The notes: a model not told the origin generated them from the letters alone. A stretch of 64,000 nucleotides of DNA from Arcuatula senhousia (GCA_963971305.1 OZ020303.1:15063184-15127183); one strand, 5' to 3'; shown: positions 47,206-59,902, counted from the stretch's first letter. A program made the numbers and translations.

Positions 47206-47454
47206 CAATCTGATTAAAATCTGATGTTAGTTCGGCTCCGTTTACTTCGTACTCCACCACTAATCAGATGTTAGTTTGGCTCCGTTTACTTCGTACTCCA
47301 ACACTATTCAGATGTTATTTGTCTCCGTTCACTTCGTACTTCAACACTTATCAGATGTTAATTTGGCTCTGTTCACTTCGTACTCCACTACTAACGTTAG
47401 TTGTGGAGTACGAAGTAAACGGAGCCAAAGTAACATCTGATTTTAATCAGATTG
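47206..47454. mobile_element. 249-bp MULE-type MITE with 9-bp target duplication
   Basis: The left end CAATCTGATTAAAATC and the right end GATTTTAATCAGATTG are inverted, and the match continues through the CGGCTCCGTTTACTTCGTAC region. GTTGTATTG flanks both sides exactly (47197-47205 and 47455-47463). The left TIR part has been expanded into about four tandem copies of a 43-bp unit (GGCTCCGTTTACTTCGTACT core). Long TIRs plus a 9-bp duplication point to a Mutator-like origin. Confidence 0.82.
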
Positions 47455-47570
47455 GTTGTATTGGATTTAAAATCGATATACTTATATTTTTACATCAATC
47501 GATAGATGCTACTAAGCTAGCTATCAGTTATCTCGAGTGCTCTCAAGAGAGTTCCTTTACGTCCCTTTTT

Positions 47571-48310
47571 AGCTCACCTGGCGAAAGGCCATGCGAGCTA
47601 ATGCCATCACTATACTTCCGTCGTCGTCCGTCGTCCGTTAACAATTTCAAAAATCTTTTCCTCTGAAACCACAAAACCAATTTAACAGAAACTTTGCAGG
47701 AATGGTATATGACATGTTTGCAACAAACGATCCTCATTTTGAATTAATGATTCGATAAAAAACATGGCTGCTGTTACTAAAAATAGAACATAGGGTAAAA
47801 CCACTTAAAATGGCTTACAACTCAGCAACCATAATAAAAAGAAAAATCTGAAGGATCTTATGCCTTCAGAATCAAAAGCTCTACAAAAGTCTTTATTGGT
47901 TCGAAGTTGTCGGAGGAACCCTAACAGGGTTTATGGCCCTTTAAAGGTCAAAAATAGCCTTTTTTCATGTTTTTGCCCTTAAGAATGAAAACCCTTGCAG
48001 ATAGAGAAAAACTGTTGCTTGCTTAAATGCTCAGCTCATTGACCTCTACAAAAGTCTTCATAGGGTTGAAGTTGTCAGATGACCCCTTATAGGGGTTACA
48101 GTCCCTTAAAGGCGAAAAATAGTGTTTTTGGCCTATAAAAAGAAAAATATTGCAGATAGAGAAAAGCTGTTGCTTGCTAAAAATGTTCAGCTCATTTAGC
48201 TCTACGAAAGTCTCCATGGGGTCGAAGTTGTCAGATGACACCTTATAGGGATTACATCCCCTAAATAAACATGTTTTCATGTTTTTGGCTTATATAATGA
48301 AAACTATAGA
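47571..48310 (+). mobile_element. AGCTCACCTG-family element, 3' end lost
   Basis: The head AGCTCACCTGGCGAAAGGCCATGCGAGCT is followed by CGTCGTCCGTCGTCCGT. The core includes two copies of a roughly 130-bp unit with AGTTGTCAGATGACCCCTTA (about 47980-48250). No CTTGTT terminus is seen. It shows the uninterrupted sequence around the nested insertion at 36367. Confidence 0.7.
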
Positions 48311-48329
48311 AGATAAAGAAAAATTAACC

Positions 48330-51300
48330 AACAGCTTTTGCTTCTTCAATTCAAAACTATGTTACAAACAAAAAAAATAAAGGAAACATCTTGTAGTTTG
48401 TATTGGTTCTGAATAGTTCAATGGTAATATTACATATATGTCATAATAAACCACGTACATGTTCATCCTTAGACTGTCATTGATGATCAGACTGCTCCAA
48501 GGCATATACGTCACATGTTATCCTAGTAGTCACTCACATATCCATATGCAGTGTTTTAATGGGGAACATTTACATGGAAAAGTAAAATATTGGATTAAAA
48601 TATAAATTGAATTCTTCATCACTTCATTACGAAGTCTCACCTTTACGTTGACAGGTAAGACATGTTTCTTTTCGGGCGACAGATGTAGCATTTTAATGGT
48701 TTTGTACTAACTTAAAGTATTTTTATGATTGTTTTAAGACGTTATGATATGTCTACAAAGTATTGATCTACGATACAATTGTTTCTCAAATTTCAAGCTT
48801 ACGAAAGTACAAAAAATAGAAATTTATGTAGTATATTCTCAGCTTTGTAATGTTATGCCAATAAAAAAGGGCGTTCATATTAAAGAAGCATTTACTAGTA
48901 TAGGGAAAAGATTGAATCCAGGTTGGCGATCTCTTAAATTTCTTTTGTACGATAACATGAAACCCAAAGACTAGGTTATTCAATGAGTATTATTTTGTCT
49001 GAAAGCTTGAAATATAAATTCAAGAAAAAATGGGTGTGTATATTCTTTGACAATGTTTATAGAATTCCCATTTCAAGAAATTCCCCTATCATTTTCGGAA
49101 CACCTTGATATATTGTTATAAAGAGTCTTCCTTTAAAACCACATAGTGTCCTTGTATAATGTAAAACACAGTCTGTTATGTGGTGTCCAAAGTTTGTACA
49201 CGATGTATGTCCCTTGTCATGCCATGTATGATATATGTAAAGGACTTGTACATCACTTGTTTTATCGCTGCAAAGTTTACCTAATAAACTGGACTCTAAT
49301 GATCAACTGTAAAATATGGCACATATTTATGACCAGTTGTACAAGTTCATGAGGACATAAATGCATTTATTTGGCCAGTCGGCCATTTCATGGCATATAC
49401 ATTTTCACAGAACTGTCACGTTTTCGCTATCATCATTTATAATAACAACTTTCCCATCAAATATGAACTATAATTTATTGAAACGTTGTTTTTTTTCTCT
49501 ATAAATTTGTTTTTTTTTTGGAGGGAGGGTGTTTGTTTGTTTGTTTTTTGTTCTTGTTGGTTTGTTTTTTATCCTTTTAAGTCACGATTAGGTTTTCTTA
49601 CTTTGTTGTTATCATTTGTTTCCGAGTTGTTGCTCCAAGCAATGTAAAACAAAGAATGGTTTAAAGCACGAAATCAAGAATATAGGCTTAATTGATATTC
49701 TTTGGAGTATGTTGCTTCACTGCTGGATTCAGAGATGCTCTCTTTTCATAAATACCACCAAAAATCATTAAAAAGCATACTACAAAATCATTGACAGTTA
49801 CAAATCAATAGCCAAATAATTCCTTTTAATCTTTATATGAATGGTTTATTCAAAATAATTCAAAAGGCCTAACTAATCCAAGACATCACTTTTATTATAC
49901 TATGATTTGTAACACAGCTTGGAATACTGATTACCTGATTAAAAATAAATTGTGCATAATAAATGCATTTCGCTTCTTAAAGTACGTTTTATTATAACCA
50001 AAAGTGTTAAAAGAATGTAAAAAACGAAGCTACAAATTTGATTGATATTATGATGGATAATGATACATTATTGTATGATATCACCACTACTGGGGTCCTC
50101 CGGTTATTTTGTCATATATATTAATGATATGATCGACACATTAGATACTCTGACAGCTAACTTGAATAGAAGAATCTTTGTCCAGTTATAAGATTTATTG
50201 TCAAATTCGAAGCGATAAAACACATGTAAATAAATAAATAGCTTTAGAAAAATAACACTTTAAGATTCTTTGGAACTCTCTAAGTGTATCCAAGATATGA
50301 CATCGTCTTTTAGACGATTTTATAGAAATAAACAAGATCGGGCATGAAATGTTATTGCATTCTCAAGTGTATAATAATACAAGAAACTATACGTACGTTT
50401 GAATTTCATAAACTTTGTACACTCAGCAATAATATCAAAACATTGAAAAATGGTCTTGATATTATGTTTTTCTCCTTATTTGCATTCATTTTATGAAAGG
50501 AAGTCTAGAAAATAACAAAAGTTTAAACAGTCGGGCGATAAGGTGTTATCTTTCCAATTGGGAGTTTAGACGTATATCATCGAAACAAACGAAATTAAGC
50601 AATGCTGGATATGAATATGACAACCTTGATAAAATCATGAAGTGTTAATGATCATAAGTAAAAAAGATATGCATACAGGTTTGAGCTAAATAAATTATTT
50701 AATACATGTATACCTATTATATCATCAAAACAAAGCAAAGTGAAATGTTAAGAGCTATGAAAAATTGGATGCTCCATGGTCATTCGAACATTTATCTCAT
50801 CTTCAGTGAAGATACTAAGGTCTCAAATTTTTGAGAAGTCAAGATTGAATTTGGAATAACAAATCAATAATATCTAAAAATGTCCATCATTATTAAAAAA
50901 ATAAATAAATACTGCTAACGTTGCGACGTAATTGTATTCTTCGAAATGTTATAATAATGTTCCTTGTTTAAGAAGGGGGTCTATCTGTGACTATTTCAGG
51001 ACTGGTGCATTTTATTTAGACCGTGGGCCAATTGCAAAACCGCGAGCAGCGCCTACTTGCCTCGTGGAAGGCTGCTGGCGGTTGTCCATTGTGTTTTTTT
51101 TCTGAATTGCCGCTCTACTGTGGGCTGTGTCGCGTACACTTATTCCACATCTCATTATTTTCTATGATATATGTTCTCCCCAATGGACAATGTGCCTCTC
51201 GCTAGTGCGAGTTTACATTTTTTCAGCCACCAAATCTTGCTTCTACATGAATAGCTTGAATGATTGTGTGGTAGCCCACAGATGCAACTGGGCTAAAAGT

Positions 51301-54300
51301 CGATAAACTAGGTTCTAAAAGATAACCAGGAAACTTTTACTACATGTACTAAAACATCGAGAGGTAGACATGGTCTAAAGAAAAAAAAAATAAAACAACA
51401 AAGTCTAAGAAATAACATAAGGTGTCAACACGAGGAGAATCTTTCCACAGGGGAATTCCAACCGCTTGGGCGGACATACACTATTGAAACATATTAAATT
51501 AAGCTCAAGACGACTTTGATAAAATAAATGGCTGAGATGATAATGAAGTAAACATGTTAGAAATTCCATAATCAAGTCGATCGCTTTGTAGAAGGTATAT
51601 TGTACAAGATGGATGTCCCTTGTCATCCCACAGCATAATACTGGGGATTTCTTTTTTTCCAGAATACCTCAGCAGCTACTGCTGTCCCACCTGAGACAAT
51701 TATAAACCCATGTTATGATATTCTCTGGTCCTACCGACTACCACTAGTCCTGTTACCATACTGATAACTAATAAGACAAGACGCCTTTTTGGTATCTGAC
51801 AATGTCAGGTGGCATTTTTCACGTAATCCTGAAAATTGATATTCAGTATTTATCTAAGGCTCCAGTGTGGCATGGCAAATGGTATCTTAGTTGAAAGAGA
51901 ACAAAACACTTTAATTACTCAAAATATGTCCAATAAAGAAGAAGCGGAATAGAAAATTGTCTAAATAGTGTTTGTACATTTGATACTGAACTTCGCAAAG
52001 AAAATATGTTCTGACATAGGACGTCGTAGCATATCTATCAATGTACAAATTAAAAAAAAAGCCTGAGACGTCTTAAGTTGTATACTAGCTGCTTTTCAAT
52101 TTGTTCAAGGATACGTCATGCACCCGACCAAGCAAATGAGATCAAAATGAACATTTTTTCATTGCAAGAAAAGCATTTCTTTTTATCATAATCGAAATTC
52201 TGTCTCAGTTTATTCAGGCAAAAAAAGTATATATAAAAATTAAAATTAAGGGCTTTTAGTTTAGTAACTTGAAAAGTGGTACTTTTTAGGACGACAAACG
52301 TTATTTTTTCATGTAAGGGTATGCATAAAAATATCTTTACATACATGACATATATACTAGCAATTAAAATATTCGATAATGCGAAGGTTGCGAAAAAATC
52401 ACCATTACTGACATGTGAGTTCACTGAAACCATCTCCGTTAAAAATGATTGCAATGTAGACTATAATGTATATCGTAAAAGATCGTGTCATTATTTTGAA
52501 TTTATTATCAGTTTAACTTGGATGTAATTGTTCATGAAATGGTAATAAACCTTTAAGAATATTACTTTTGCAAAAAGTTGCAGTTATTACTCATGTTATA
52601 TAATCATTTAATGTATTCAAAGTTAAAAATACTTTTCAATTTTGTAACTTAAGTGTAAGATAATCTTGCAAACTTCACCAAGTACGTCTTTTCATAAACG
52701 ATCTGGCACAGTATCTTTTTATTTAAAAAAATTAGTTAAACCTGGGTTTATGGTGGAATTTAAAACTATGCAGTAATCATTTTTTTAGCGAAATGTTAAC
52801 GTGAAATAATTATCGGTTTGCTGAGACAGTGTATAGCTTTCGGCAAATGATCTTTTATCTCAATCATGGAGTTATCTTCTTATGTCCCAATGAATCGAAA
52901 GGTTTTAATTTATTTTAGTAAGCAGTGTGATAAAAACGTCATATTCACAATATTTGGATCTTAAGGACAAAAGATATTTTCTAAGTAGGCTTGTGTGGAG
53001 TTAGTAGAACAATTCCCAGTGTTTTAGATGTATGCTCTTTATTTTTTGGATATGGTGTTCTTGTACATGAGATTACTTCTCATGTGTACACTTTGTTTAT
53101 AACCATATATAAATTTATGTAAATTCTAAAATTTAGGTTTAACTCCCTCCATCGTAGTTATTTATTTGGAGTTTGTTTGGTTAGTCCCGGAAAATTTCAT
53201 ATTAAAAATAAAAATATATAATAGTTTGTAAGACATCTGCTCAGAGACAACAACTGTTCTAGATCAAAGCCGGGACAGAAATAGACAATATCATATTTAT
53301 GTACAGTTAAGTTGGATAAAAAAGGCTCTGTTTATACAATATGTGGAATATCAGCACATGTATACAAACTATATGGAAACATATAGATTTATTTATAATA
53401 TATCATTCTGATCAAAATACGCACTCTTAAGAGTTCCGCTTGTATAACCTTATCGTAATTACATGGCAATAATGTAACTGTACTTTTTGTCAGCTCCATC
53501 CATCAACATTCCTATATGTGTATTGATATATGGCTTTAAAGATAAAGTGACCACTACGTAAACCCGGGACGTTCGTTGAATGTTTATGACCATTATGTTG
53601 TATATTGACAAAATTTCCAAGACAGCACTGAAAGGCCAAAGAGAGACACCCTGTTTAAGTTGACTTGTATTACACAGATATTTATGAGAATTCTCTGATA
53701 CTTAGTACTATAAAATCAGTTAATAGGGACAGAGGATAATCGCGTTACCTTTGGCATGAGCGAGTGGTTGGGTCTACATCATTTTCTTACTGCTCATTAC
53801 ATCAAATGAGGTGTGCGGCTGCCCAAAAAGTTTACTGCCTCTGTCTGTTTTCGACTTCCTCAAGTTAGTTTTAAATCTGCCATATAACTGCTTCAATAGT
53901 ATACCGCCTCCAGGTCACGTAGCAGAAAGGGGAATTTATGCTGATCTTAGTTGTCATATCTGCTATATAATTACTTTAAAGCTTACAAAAAAACCACAAA
54001 CAAACTAAAACAAAACAAACTCTACTCTCTACAACATGGTGGTTACGTACTTCTCTTTCCTAGACAGTAGTATTGCTATGACTTGACTTTTCAATCATGT
54101 GTTTTAAATTAACTGTGTTTTTGTTCAATTTATCAATCAAACCTTCAGTTGTTTTTGATCAATTTACTTGTAAAGTTTTACATTTCCGATTACAAACGTC
54201 AACAGTCAATCGACTGACACAATTTTTGTTCAAAAGTGAAATCAAAACTTTATTCTAATTTGAAGAATTGCACTGTATCGAACACCAACCCGAAAAGGTT

Positions 54301-54645
54301 TATAAAACGAAATAAAACGAAAACTGGCCTTTATAGAAAAAAGTAGATAGTTGTATACAAAGTACTATTACTCAAGATGGATGATAGTAGATCTACACAA
54401 GAAAATTATATCTCAATTTTGCTACCATTGTTGTACAGGGTTATATCATAAATATGTTGACCCGCTGTGTCGATACATGTACCAGTTGACTACATCAAGG
54501 TATGCGACAAGGCTGTCCTGCTGATCGTGTTAGTTACATTCAGAAATTGGAGAAGTTGGAGGAGAAACTAACAGATTGTTTTTAAAAATCTGTTTACACC
54601 ACGTTTCACAATACCACTTTTAATGAAACTTGCTATTTCATTATG
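48330..54645. other. No gene recognised; AT-rich DNA
   Basis: About 6.3 kb with only short chance ORFs and homopolymer tracts. Two things stand out: a 39-codon frame at 48855-48974 and a less AT-rich patch at about 50990-51220, where TTGTCCATTG (about 51077) and CAATGGACAA (about 51182) form a loose inverted pair. Confidence 0.4.
48855..48974 (+). other. Possible death-effector-like exon fragment, 39 codons
   Basis: The frame reads MPIKKGVHIKEAFTSIGKRL then NPGWRSLKFLLYDNMKPKD and a stop. SLKFLLYDNMKPKD resembles the second helix region of death effector domains (LKFLxxDxxxxK). A candidate acceptor (TATTCTCAG) ends near 48842. No continuation is found, and it may be chance or a decayed exon. 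Confidence 0.2.
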
Positions 54646-54680
54646 ATAAAATATGTTGCACTGTGGCCTGTGTATAAGTA

Positions 54681-55567
54681 AAATAGGTAAATAAATGGTA
54701 GGTGAAGCCACATTTAAAAGGTAAAACAAAATATGAAATATAAATAAATAAAACCTTTAAAACAAATAAAAACTAAATTGCCCAAATTTTCGGACATAAA
54801 GTCCTTCTTCAGGGGCTAAAAAGTAAAAAGATGTTATCACATCGACTGACGAGGACAGAATGACACAAAACGGCCCGAAGAACATGACGTAATGTCTTAA
54901 TCCTGAACTTGATGACTACATAATGAATATTAAGAAAAGGTCTGTCTTTTAACATTAATACCCAAGGGTTGAAAAGTGCCTAAAAAACTGATTATTCTTT
55001 GCTCAAGAAACTGTCTTTGTTTTTCGCCGGTGCATGTTTCAAGGAGAACGGTCACCTGCATATCCTGGACGCTATGGTTTGGCAATGAAAAGTGCTGGCC
55101 GACTGGGCAGTCGTCGCATTTGAGAACACTTCTCCTGTGTTCAGCAAATCTGTCACCCAGTCGACGATAGGTTTCTCCTACGTAGATTTTTAGGCACTTA
55201 GCACAGCGGATTGCGTAAATGACATTTTCGGAGATGCAGGTAAAACCGTTCTTCAACTTGAAAGTATTGGAGGGTCCAATTATCTCCTCAGTCTCCCAGG
55301 TAAAGGCACATGTGACACAGACGGATCGACCACAACCCCTGGTGCCAGAAAAGTCAGAGCGAGGACGTCTCTTGGATTTGTCAAATGAACTAGAGACAAG
55401 ATGTTGCCTCAAACTCTTACCTTTGCGGAAAGCAGTCAGGGGTGGTGAATCGAACACTGTCGACATGTGTTCGTCCTTCAAGACGATGGACTTGAAATTG
55501 CGCAGAAGAATGTCCCGTATAACGATGTTATGAGGGTGGTATGTAAGTACCAAGGGTATACGGTCAT
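54681..55567 (-). pseudogene. Inverted partial PLE copy with intact GIY-YIG region
   Basis: The frame runs on the minus strand to a stop near 54930 and encodes the C-terminal third of the Penelope-like protein: DRIPLVLTYHPH, a Cys-containing linker GCGRSVCVTCAF, then a GIY-YIG nuclease-like part (VIYAIRCAKCLKIYVGE, then TYRRLGDRFAEHRR). There is no RT domain and no true ATG, so it is a partial copy. It preserves the 14 bases missing from the + copy, so the two arms were made before that deletion. Confidence 0.85.
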
Positions 55568-57208
55568 CCGTGGAGAACAATGATCTACCAGATAATGCTA
55601 AGAACTTGATAGTCTCCCAACCCAGGACATCGAGATTCTACATGCTCCCTAAAATTTATAAATTGGGAAACCCTGGTAGACCCATAGTCTCTGCATGTAG
55701 TTGTCCGACTGAAAACATTTCCAGTTTTCTCCATAATGTTTTCATGCCAATAGTGGAGAACTTGCCCACCTATGTTAAGGACACTACTCATGCTCTAAAT
55801 ATCCTAGAGTTCTTTGAACCTGAAAATCCAGATGACTTCAGATTGTTCTCCATGGATGTCACTGCCCTCTACACTAGTATTCCGAACAACGATGCCATGA
55901 TCGCTTTAAAACACTTTTTGGACAGAAGACCCAACCCCTTTGTAAAAACGGATGTCATCTTGAGATTAGCAGAACTTGTTCTCAATCTCAACACTTTTCA
56001 GTTTAATGGAGAGTTTTATTCTCAGTCTGGTGGTGTTGCCATGGGCACTAAGATGGGTCCTAGTTTCGCTTGTCTGTTTGTTGGGTATTTGGAAGAGAAA
56101 ATGTTTTCCGAATACGTTGGTCCTGTCCCTGACCTATACAAACGGTACATAGATGATGTTTTTGGTGTATCCTCTGATAGTGAAGATGATTTGAACTCGT
56201 TTATCAGCTTTGTCTCTTCCTATCATCCTGCCATTCAGTATACCTTTACCATCTCGCAAGAGAAACTCTCCTTTCTTGACTTGGAATGTAGCATCCAAAA
56301 TGGCAAAATAGTAACGTCTGTGTTCTATAAACCAACTGATGCACACTGCTACCTGAACTATCAATCCTGTCATCCCCAGAGCTGCAAAGATGCCATTCCT
56401 AAGTCTCAATTTCTGAGACTTAAACGTATTTGCAGTGATGAGGATGATTTCAGAGTTCAAAGTAGCACTATGAAATCATTCTTTGTCAAAAGGGGATATC
56501 CTAACAACATCTTGGATAAAGCTATCGACTCAGTTTCTCGGGTGACACGATCCAAGGCTTTGGAACCCAGGTCGAGACGCAAGAATGACCGTATACCCTT
56601 GGTACTTACATACCACCCTCATAACATCGTTATACGGGACATTCTTCTGCGCAATTTCAAGTCCATCGTCTTGAAGGACGAACACATGTCGACAGTGTTC
56701 GATTCACCACCCCTGACTGCTTTCCGCAAAGGTAAGAGTTTGAGGCAACATCTTGTCTCTAGTTCATTTGACAAATCCAAGAGACGTCCTCGCTCTGACT
56801 TTTCTGGCACCAGGGGTTGTGGTCGATCCGTCTGTGTCACATGTGCCTTTACCTGGGAGACTGAGGAGATAATTGGACCCTCCAATACTTTCAAGTTGAA
56901 GAACGGTTTTACCTGCAATTTACGCAATCCGCTGTGCTAAGTGCCTAAAAATCTACGTAGGAGAAACCTATCGTCGACTGGGTGACAGATTTGCTGAACA
57001 CAGGAGAAGTGTTCTCAAATGCGACGACTGCCCAGTCGGCCAGCACTTTTCATTGCCAAACCATAGCGTCCAGGATATGCAGGTGACCGTTCTCCTTGAA
57101 ACATGCACCGGCGAAAAACAAAGACAGTTTCTTGAGCAAAGAATAATCAGTTTTTTAGGCACTTTTCAACCCTTGGGTATTAATGTTAAAAGACAGACCT
57201 TTTCTTAA
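55568..57208 (+). pseudogene. Penelope-like RT/GIY-YIG polyprotein, 5'-truncated and frameshifted
   Basis: The protein copies element RNA by target-primed reverse transcription and nicks DNA with a GIY-YIG nuclease. The frame from 55570 to 56940 carries RT motifs in order: RFYMLPKIYKLGNPGRPIVS, FSMDVTALYTSIP, GGVAMGTKMGPSFACLFVG, KRYIDDVFG (catalytic DD intact) and KLSFLDLECSIQ with FYKPTDAHCYL. The linker follows with GCGRSVCVTCAF. At about 56917 a 14-bp deletion relative to the inverted arm shifts the frame and stops it (NLRNPLC); the GIY-YIG segment continues in another frame to a stop at 57206-57208. The 5' part, including the start codon, is missing where the copy joins the inverted arm. 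It cannot make a complete protein as it stands. Confidence 0.88.
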
Positions 57209-58126
57209 TATTCATTATGTAGTCATCAAGTTCAGGATTAAGACATTACGTCATGTTCTTCGGGTCGTTTTGTGTCATTCTGTCCTCGTCAGTCGATGTG
57301 ATAACATCTTTTTACTTTTTAGCCCCTGAAGAAGGACTTTATGTCCGAAAATTTGGGCAATTTAGTTTTTATTTGTTTTAAAGGTTTTATTTATTTATAT
57401 TTCATATTTTGTTTTACCTTTTAAATGTGGCTTCACCTGCCATTTATTTACCTATTTCATTATGGCTAGGCATGAATGGAAAAGAACAAATCTTGATTCT
57501 ACAAAATGTTCATGATAAATTAAATGACTAAATCAGGGATGTCCAAAACAAGTTTTATTTAATCCCTGACTAAATGTATGATTCGTTTCCGAAGTGGCTT
57601 AATAGAAACGGTACGTCTAAACACCACACAGGACTTCTTAGTGCACTAAGGACTCCAAATGTGCACTAAGGACATGATACTGATGTTTTAGGCCATTCAA
57701 AATTATGTTAAAGGTTTAATAATGTTAAATAACATATTCTGAAAGTTTTGTAAAGGTATTTTTAATCATTTTTGAGTTCTAGTGCATCAAAAAGAAATTC
57801 CTTTGATGTGCCACGGACTTACCGCTCTAAATTGATTGGCAATAAACAGATACACGAATTTAAAAGTCAATAAACAAAGTCACGCATCATTGAAGGCATA
57901 AATGTCAAAAAATTAATGAAATAATAAATTGTGTTGCAAGATTAAAGGATCAAAATTGAAAAAAAAAATGCTAAAAAAATACTTGCAAACTAAAAGTTTT
58001 CAAAGTAAAGGCAAAACTATGAAAAGATTTTCAAATGAAAAAAAAATGAAAGATTGTGTTTGTAAATATCAGTCTTGAAATTTCTGATTTTTTTTATGTA
58101 TGTAAGGCTGAACATAGCAAGGCAGC

Positions 58127-58343
58127 CAAACAAACAAACAAACAAACAATAAAATAAAATAAAATAAAATAAAATAAAATAAAATAAAATAAAATAAAAT
58201 AAAATAAAATAAAATAAAATAAAATAAAATAAAATAAAATAAAATAAAATAAAATAAAATAAAATAAAATAAAATAAAATAAAATAAAATAAAATAAAAT
58301 AAAAATAAAATAAAATAAAATAAAATAAAATAAAATAAAAAAA

Positions 58344-58402
<59 letters not shown>

Positions 58403-58404
58403 AT
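58127..58404. repeat. Compound microsatellite (AAAC)n-(AAAAT)n-(AAAT)n
   Basis: Three abutting tracts: about 22 bp of AAAC, about 190 bp of AAAAT (roughly 38 repeats, one irregular near 58300) and about 64 bp of AAAT. The long minus-strand frame of Phe/Tyr/Ile/Leu is an artefact of the repeat. Confidence 0.95.
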
Positions 58405-58861
58405 TGTATATGTTTTCATAGCCTTTTTCTTAAGTATCAATTTGTTTCATTCGTTAAGAATTAATTTTGAAAGAGGGGTTCCTCACAAAATACTTTTTTC
58501 AACCTATATATAATACCCTTGATATCTATATGTAGATGTTCAGGTAAATTGGTGCAAATAAGTCCCGAAAACTGACGCATATCAAACTAAAACATATAGC
58601 GCAATTGATACCTCTCCTAATATGTAATAGCGCAAAAGGTTGTTAGCAAGGAATTTCAAGAATTAAATACAAAACAAGCTGAGAAAAAAAAGAATGTACG
58701 GAAAAGGGGCTTTGGAATATTTGCAGGTCTGCCAACTTTTGAAAGTTTGAAATCGGGTTTTTGATTATTTCTGTCATTTTTCACGAAATATTTTTTATAG
58801 AATAAAGAAAAATAAAGACAAGAAAATCGAGGAAACCCGTGAAAATCGGAATAGTTGGCAG

Positions 58862-58995
58862 CCCTGATTTTTTTGGTTATAAGCATTATGCAATAATGCA
58901 GGCCTCATATTGCTGAGAAAACTGTGATGAATATTTTTGTTACTGACAGACGGACGAATAAAGGAATTTTTTCCTTCTTCGAAGCGAGAATAATA
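58862..58995 (-). repeat. Relic of a hairpin-headed element
   Basis: ACAGACGGACGAATAAAGG followed by TTCCTTCTTCGAAGCGAGAA repeats the motif-plus-hairpin plan of the element head at 22190-22256, in the same orientation, but is short and decayed. Confidence 0.45.
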
Positions 58996-59291
58996 AGCTT
59001 TTTCTTGGCACCTTATAAATTTAAAGCATATGAAAAATAGTTTAAACAAGTACAGAATTCCCGGGTCCCCTGACTAGCGTAGGTTACAGGTTTTCGTGTG
59101 TTGTTCGGAGTGACCTTGCTTGATTTATAAACCGAAGCCACTGAAATTCTCTGAATCTGTCTGTTTGAACCAGAAGGGTCATTTCTTTTTAATTTTTGTC
59201 ACTACATAAATGAAGAAATAAAACCGCTAAATAAGTCATAGACGGCATGGAAATAGTCATAAAAATGGCTAAATAAATTTATTTAGATCGG

Positions 59292-59902
59292 GGGCCTTAT
59301 GTTCGAAGCTATCGTAGGACAAAAAGACGGCTAAGCAGCATCCTAAACTACATCTTAGTTTTAAGTCAAATTTTCGTACGCGTCTCTATAAATCATCAGT
59401 TTCCTTAAGAAGACAAATAAGTTGACTTAGGAATTTCTTCATTCTTAAAAACTGAGACAATTTTGTTATTATATTCTCAGATTTTTAAGAATCACAGTTG
59501 TTTATAAAATACAGCTTTTCGGTAAATATGTTGTGGTCTGTGATCCCAAAATTTACCCATGTATCTGTATATACTTTCCCCTAAATCTTAAAAAAAATGT
59601 GGGAAAAAATATTTCCATTTCGTTACTTTAATTTAGCAAAACCAAACTAAAAATCCCCTTTTTTATGCTAAATTAAACTTGGCGATTTTAAACATCAATC
59701 TTTTTGCAAAATAGGGGATGGTTATAGAATTTGTATAAGTTACATTCATAAAATGTATTTCCTTAAGATCGAAGTTTGCCTTAACAAAGATAATAATTCC
59801 TAGCCATGGAACGTCTAAGAAAGCTTCGGCACGACTACTGAGATGTAAGTTGCTTAGACATATCTGAGGAATTTCCTAGGAAAGTTTCGAAAATAAGGTC
59901 CC
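59292..59902. mobile_element. 611-bp TIR element, GGGCCTTATTTT ends, copy 2
   Basis: The ends GGGCCTTATGTTCGAAGCT and the inverse of GGGACCTTATTTTCGAAAC match copy 1 at 25242-26051, and the interior aligns in reverse orientation (TCTAAGCAAC...GTCGTGCCGAAGCTTTCTTAG). It is nested within 57610-60344. Confidence 0.7.

Larger units (their letters stand above)
54646..57451 (+). mobile_element. Penelope-like retroelement with inverted 5' copy of its 3' part
   Basis: The unit has two parts. An inverted arm (54681-55567) is the reverse complement of 56585-57457, and a 5'-truncated + copy starts at about 55568. The arms are nearly identical apart from a 14-bp deletion in the right one. CTATTTCATTATG occurs directly at 54633-54645 and 57452-57464, a likely 13-bp target duplication, although its first bases overlap the element's own end. 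The left arm then continues 35 bp further (54646-54680) than the right. Tail sequence includes GCCCCTGAAGAAGGAC. Inverted, truncated arrangements are known for Penelope-like elements. Confidence 0.85.

Noticed and set aside
50990..51220. GC-richer patch considered as an RNA gene
   Set aside because: Only a loose inverted pair about 100 bp apart is visible; no tRNA or snRNA boxes could be recognised.
55219..56927. Frames antisense to the Penelope-like protein (EMQVKPFFNLKVLEGP)
   Set aside because: They are shadows of the RT/GIY-YIG frame and appear on both arms because the arms are inverted copies.
58069..58440. 123-aa minus-strand frame rich in Phe, Tyr, Ile and Leu
   Set aside because: It is the translation of the AAAAT/AAAT microsatellite.
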